Of a stretch of DNA of 64,000 bases, positions 60,975-64,000 are shown piece after piece. Numbering within the stretch: position 1 is the first letter of the stretch; every line of letters starts with the position of its first letter. A model generated the notes under the pieces. It made no database searches. It was not told the origin of the DNA and saw only the letters and a list, made by a program, of their open reading frames with translations. The position numbers were made by a program, and so were the translations under genes. Source of the DNA: Polyangium jinanense (GTDB lineage: Bacteria; Myxococcota; Polyangia; Polyangiales; Polyangiaceae); the NCBI RefSeq assembly GCF_028435365.1, contig NZ_JAGTJJ010000028.1, positions 62,001 to 126,000 of the forward strand. Reading direction: 5' to 3'.

Positions 60975-62372
60975 ATGCGACGCTTTTTCGACACCCTCCG
61001 GATCCGAGCGACTTCGTCCGCGGGGCGAGCCTCCGAACGCGACGCGCGGGGGCTCTCGGTCAGCGACGGCGTCTATTTCGTGGTCGGCATCGTGATCGGC
61101 GCGGGCATCTTCAAGACGCCCTCGCTCGTCGCGGCGAACGTGACGAGCGCGAGGAGCGCCATGCTCGCCTGGGTGCTCGGAGGTGTGGCCTCCTTGCTCG
61201 GCGCGCTCTGTTATGCCGAGCTCGCCTCGACGTACCCCCACAAAGGCGGCGATTACCACTACCTCACGCGAGCGTTCGGCGGCACGGTGGGGTTTCTCTT
61301 CGCCTGGTCGCGCATGACCGTCATCCAGACGGGATCCATCACCATGCAGGCCTTTCTCATCGGGGATTACGCCTCCCGGGTGGCCTCGTTCGGCCCGCAC
61401 TCCGCGTCGGTCTGGGCTGCCCTCGTCATCGCCCTCCTGACCGGCGCGAACATCGCCGGCCTGAAGCAATGCCGCGTCCTGCAGCGTGCGCTCACGGCCG
61501 CGCTCGTCCTTGGCCTCGTGCTCGTGGTCGTCGCTGGCCTCGTCCTCACGCCCGCGCCGGCTCCGGCCACTGCGGCGACGGCGACCGCGGCGAACCCGGC
61601 GTTTGGCCTGGCGATGGTCTTCGTGCTCCTCACGTACGGCGGATGGAACGAGGCGGCCTACCTCTCGGCCGAGCTGCGCGGCGGCCGGCGCGCTGTCGTG
61701 CGGGTGCTGGTCATTGGCATTGGCCTCATCACGGCGATTTACTTGGCCGTCAACCTGATCTTCCTCCGTGGCCTCGGGTTCCAGGCCATTGCCGGTTCCG
61801 ACGCCGTCGCGGCCGATCTCATGCGCCGGGCCATCGGTCCCGTGGGCGTCCCGCTCATCAGCATTCTCGTCTCGCTCGCTGCGCTGAGCACGATGAACGC
61901 GACCATCTTCACGGGAGCGCGCACGACGTTCGCGCTCGGCCAGAGCTTCGCGCCCTTCCGGCGCCTCGGCCGGTGGCACGACGGGGCCGACACCCCGCGG
62001 AGCGCGCTCGTCGTCCAGGGCGCCATTGCGCTCGCGCTGGTCCTCCTCGGCGACGTCACGCGCGGCGGATTCGTGACCATGGTCGAATACACGGCTCCCG
62101 TCTTCTGGGGGTTTCTCCTGCTCGTGGGCCTGTCGCTCTTCGTGCTCCGCAAAAAGGACCCCGACGCCGCGCGTCCCTTCCGCGTGCCGCTGTATCCCCT
62201 CGTGCCGGTGCTCTTTTGCGGCGTCTGCCTGCACATGCTCCGGTCGAGCCTGGCGTACACGGGCATTGGCGCGCTCGTGGGCGTGGGTGTGCTCCTTGCT
62301 GGTGTGCCGGTGCTGCTCCTTCCGCGCGCGCGAGGTCTCGCGCGGCGGCGGGCGGCGGAGGCTCGTCGCTAA
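60975..62372 (+). CDS. APC family amino acid permease
   Basis: A 465-residue inner-membrane transporter with about 12 hydrophobic segments. The first helix carries the unwound substrate-binding motif GIVIGAGIFKTPS typical of the APC superfamily; GALCYAELASTYPHKGGDYHYL is also standard. The loop before helix 11 (RKKDPDAARPFRVPLYPLVPVLF) matches the L-type/APA subgroup. Probably imports or exchanges amino acids; substrate unknown. The C-terminal tail is Arg-rich. A 28-bp gap separates it from the exported methyltransferase. Confidence 0.92.
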   Translation: MRRFFDTLRIRATSSAGRASERDARGLSVSDGVYFVVGIVIGAGIFKTPSLVAANVTSARSAMLAWVLGGVASLLGALCYAELASTYPHKGGDYHYLTRAFGGTVGFLFAWSRMTVIQTGSITMQAFLIGDYASRVASFGPHSASVWAALVIALLTGANIAGLKQCRVLQRALTAALVLGLVLVVVAGLVLTPAPAPATAATATAANPAFGLAMVFVLLTYGGWNEAAYLSAELRGGRRAVVRVLVIGIGLITAIYLAVNLIFLRGLGFQAIAGSDAVAADLMRRAIGPVGVPLISILVSLAALSTMNATIFTGARTTFALGQSFAPFRRLGRWHDGADTPRSALVVQGAIALALVLLGDVTRGGFVTMVEYTAPVFWGFLLLVGLSLFVLRKKDPDAARPFRVPLYPLVPVLFCGVCLHMLRSSLAYTGIGALVGVGVLLAGVPVLLLPRARGLARRRAAEARR

Positions 62373-62400
62373 CGCAATCGATCACGAGGAGAGAGGGCCC

Positions 62401-63264
62401 ATGCCGAAGCGAATGCTCGTTCCGTACCTCGCACTTTGCCTCCTGCCGGCGACTGCACACGCCGAGGGCGCGCGCAAGCCCCAGGTGACGCGGGTCGCGC
62501 AAGGACAGGAGACCGTCCAGAAAGACGTGCCCTTCGTGCCCACGCGCGAGGAGACCGTGACGCGAATGCTCGGCATCGCCGGCGTGACGAAAGATGACGT
62601 CGTCTACGACCTCGGCAGTGGCGACGGCCGCATCGTGGTCATGGCCGCGCAAAAGCTCGGCGCGCGCGCCGTCGGCGTCGAGATCGATCCGGTGCGCATC
62701 CAGGAGGCGAACACCAATGCCAAGGCGGCCGGCGTCACCAATCGCGTAGAGTTCCGGCAGCAGAGCCTCTTCGACGCGGACATCAAGGACGCGACCGTCG
62801 TCACGCTTTACCTCCTGCCCTCGGTCAACCTGAAGATCCGCAACAAATTGCTCACCGAGCTCAAGCCCGGCGCGCGGATCGTCTCGCACGACTTCGACAT
62901 GGGGGAATGGCGGCCCGACCGGAAAGAAAACGTCGGCGACGACAAGGTGTATCTGTGGATCGTCCCCGCTAGCGTGCAGGGCACGTACCGTTTGTCGGTC
63001 CCCACGGCGCAGGGCGAGGCGCCGGCCACGCTCACGCTCAAGCAGGAGTTCCAGGACGTGAGCGGCACGCTCCAGATCGGCAATCGGCGCTTGCCGCTCG
63101 CGGAGGTGGTCCTGCAGGGCGACGCGTTGAGCTTCCGCACGGCCGAGGGCCCCGAGATGCATTTCCGCGGCCGTGTCGAGGGGACACGCATTCACGGGAA
63201 CGTCATGCCGGCCGGCGGGCAATCGCGGGCATTCACGGCGCAGCGGGAGGGGACGAGCCCGTGA
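62401..63264 (+). CDS. Methyltransferase-fold protein with signal peptide
   Basis: A 287-residue protein (ATG 62401 behind GAGGAGAG). The N-terminus is a clear Sec signal (MLVPYLALCLLPATAHAEG), yet the next domain is a class I SAM methyltransferase: motif I VVYDLGSGDGRIVVMAAQ, then GVEIDPVRIQEAN and VVTLYLLPSVNLKI, with VSHDFDMGEW at the end of the fold. A further 80 residues (LKQEFQDVSGTLQIGNRRL, GNVMPAGGQSRAF) look like a small beta domain. Export of a SAM-binding fold is odd because SAM is not known in the periplasm; exported members of this group are nevertheless common. Function unknown. Confidence 0.85.
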   Translation: MPKRMLVPYLALCLLPATAHAEGARKPQVTRVAQGQETVQKDVPFVPTREETVTRMLGIAGVTKDDVVYDLGSGDGRIVVMAAQKLGARAVGVEIDPVRIQEANTNAKAAGVTNRVEFRQQSLFDADIKDATVVTLYLLPSVNLKIRNKLLTELKPGARIVSHDFDMGEWRPDRKENVGDDKVYLWIVPASVQGTYRLSVPTAQGEAPATLTLKQEFQDVSGTLQIGNRRLPLAEVVLQGDALSFRTAEGPEMHFRGRVEGTRIHGNVMPAGGQSRAFTAQREGTSP

Positions 63265-63333
63265 GGGCGCTCGACGTGGACGGCGCCTGGGCCCATGGAC
63301 CTCGTGCGCGGCCGCGCGGAAAGGAAAGGGGAC

Positions 63334-63585
63334 ATGGCCAAACAGGGGGCGGGCAAGCGTGACGAGGCGGGCGCCGAGCGGATCGAGCCCGGGCAATCGA
63401 CGCGGACCGTGAATCCGGACGCGAGCGGATCCATCGCCGACATCGCTCGGCAGCAGGGAGCGAGCCAGCGCGGCTATACCGCCGACAATCCGCATCAATA
63501 CGACGAACCAGCCCCGCCGGGCGCCAAGATCACGGGAGATCCGGGCCGCGCGATGGGAGGCCCGCGAAAAGGAGGAAACGCATGA
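63334..63585 (+). CDS. Small hydrophilic protein
   Basis: An 83-residue, Gly-, Asp- and Gln-rich protein with no signal and probably little fixed structure (GSIADIARQQGASQRGYT is the only likely helix). ATG 63334 follows AAGGAAAGGGG. Its stop overlaps the start of the next small gene (ATGA). Composition resembles stress-induced hydrophilins, but no family was recognised. Confidence 0.65.
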   Translation: MAKQGAGKRDEAGAERIEPGQSTRTVNPDASGSIADIARQQGASQRGYTADNPHQYDEPAPPGAKITGDPGRAMGGPRKGGNA

Positions 63586-63842
63586 GCCAATCGAACCAGC
63601 GTGGAGCGCCGCTCGGAGAAGCGCCGGGATACGGCGATCTCACCGAGGGCAATGTCGGCAACCAGGGCGCGGTCGATCCCGGCCGGCAAAACGTCCCGCA
63701 GGACAAACAGGACCGCGACGAGCCCCCCGGCACGTCTGAGCCCCCGCTCGGCACGAATGTCGGCGGCGAGCAGAGCCAAGGAGCCACGCGCCACGTGGGT
63801 CGGGACCCAGGCAAAGGCTCGCAGGGCTTCGGCAACGAATAA
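63582..63842 (+). CDS. Small hydrophilic protein
   Basis: An 86-residue protein of similar make-up to its upstream neighbour (rich in Gly, Asn, Gln, Pro; no hydrophobic stretch). The start overlaps the preceding stop by 4 bp, and a GGAGG site lies in the upstream gene's end, so the two are translated together. Unrecognised; likely intrinsically disordered. Confidence 0.65.
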   Translation: MSQSNQRGAPLGEAPGYGDLTEGNVGNQGAVDPGRQNVPQDKQDRDEPPGTSEPPLGTNVGGEQSQGATRHVGRDPGKGSQGFGNE

Positions 63843-63961
63843 CTCCATCCCTGTACCTCGCCCGCGGCGCACCCCCGCGGCTGCGCCTGTCTCTCCGTTG
63901 GCACCTCATTTGCTCAGTCTCGCCGTCGGGCTTTCCCCCTGGCGACGACGAGAGGTGCCTT

Positions 63962-64000
63962 GTGCGCAAGACGACGACGATGGCTTTGATCTCCTTGACC
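63962..64000 (+). CDS. Start of a gene cut by the right edge
   Basis: GTG 63962 (or ATG 63980) begins an open frame reading MRKTTTMALISLT to the edge, which looks like the basic and hydrophobic start of a signal peptide. GAGAGG lies at suitable distance upstream. Only 13 codons are visible, so the call is tentative. Confidence 0.35.
   Translation, partial: MRKTTTMALISLT

Noticed and set aside
1..64000. tRNA, rRNA and riboswitch genes
   Set aside because: No cloverleaf with conserved GTTC loop, rRNA core sequence or known riboswitch core was noticed on either strand by eye; a covariance-model scan would be decisive.

Overview
The window looks like chromosomal DNA of a myxobacterium, most likely order Polyangiales (the Sorangium/Polyangium side). 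This is inferred from the high GC content, four eukaryote-type Ser/Thr kinases in 9 kb, many lipoproteins with Gly/Ala- or Pro-rich linkers, Cys-rich surface proteins, a very large hybrid histidine kinase, and duplicated or broken gene debris between intact genes. No tRNA, rRNA, CRISPR array or replication origin was seen.

Layout. 0-0.8 kb: a Dps gene cut by the left edge, a fragment of an aldolase gene and a 161-bp MITE-like element. 0.8-6.7 kb: SDR oxidoreductase, zinc alcohol dehydrogenase and a 1263-residue hybrid histidine kinase. 6.9-12.0 kb: an orphan hypothetical gene (copy A), a Tat-exported GMC oxidoreductase with a partner gene, and gene remnants. 12.1-21.0 kb: three Ser/Thr kinases facing a class A penicillin-binding protein and a fourth kinase with a Cys-rich ectodomain. 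21.5-23.0 kb: an MscS channel fused to a cyclic-nucleotide-binding domain.

23.1-34.1 kb is the most distinctive part. An ECF sigma factor, a FecR-like regulator, an exported protein and two Cys-rich lipoproteins run leftward. A second, near-duplicate Cys-rich lipoprotein and four more surface lipoproteins run rightward. The two large Cys-rich lipoproteins each carry about 12 tandem C-C-CC-C-C (knottin-like) modules. The divergent intergenic region holds two mirror-image copies of GTGAACC-N16-GGTACCTCC, one facing each arm, which look like matching sigma-dependent promoters. This suggests one autoregulated surface-remodelling regulon.

35-43.7 kb is accessory: a LysR/aldo-keto reductase pair, copy B of the hypothetical gene, a ricin-B lectin gene that appears frameshifted, an 86-bp tandem repeat, the second MITE-like copy and an IS1182-type transposase. 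43.8-48.9 kb: PLP aldolase/deaminase, exported alpha/beta hydrolase and a DbpA-like RNA helicase, all leftward. 49-57.3 kb: a membrane-anchored DJ-1/PfpI protein, a ferritin-like lipoprotein and an iron operon (imelysin, di-haem oxidoreductase, second imelysin, HTTM protein) preceded by a 7-1-7 inverted repeat resembling a Fur box. 57.3-64 kb: an M28 peptidase, lipoproteins, an APC transporter, an exported methyltransferase, two small hydrophilic proteins and the start of a gene cut by the right edge.
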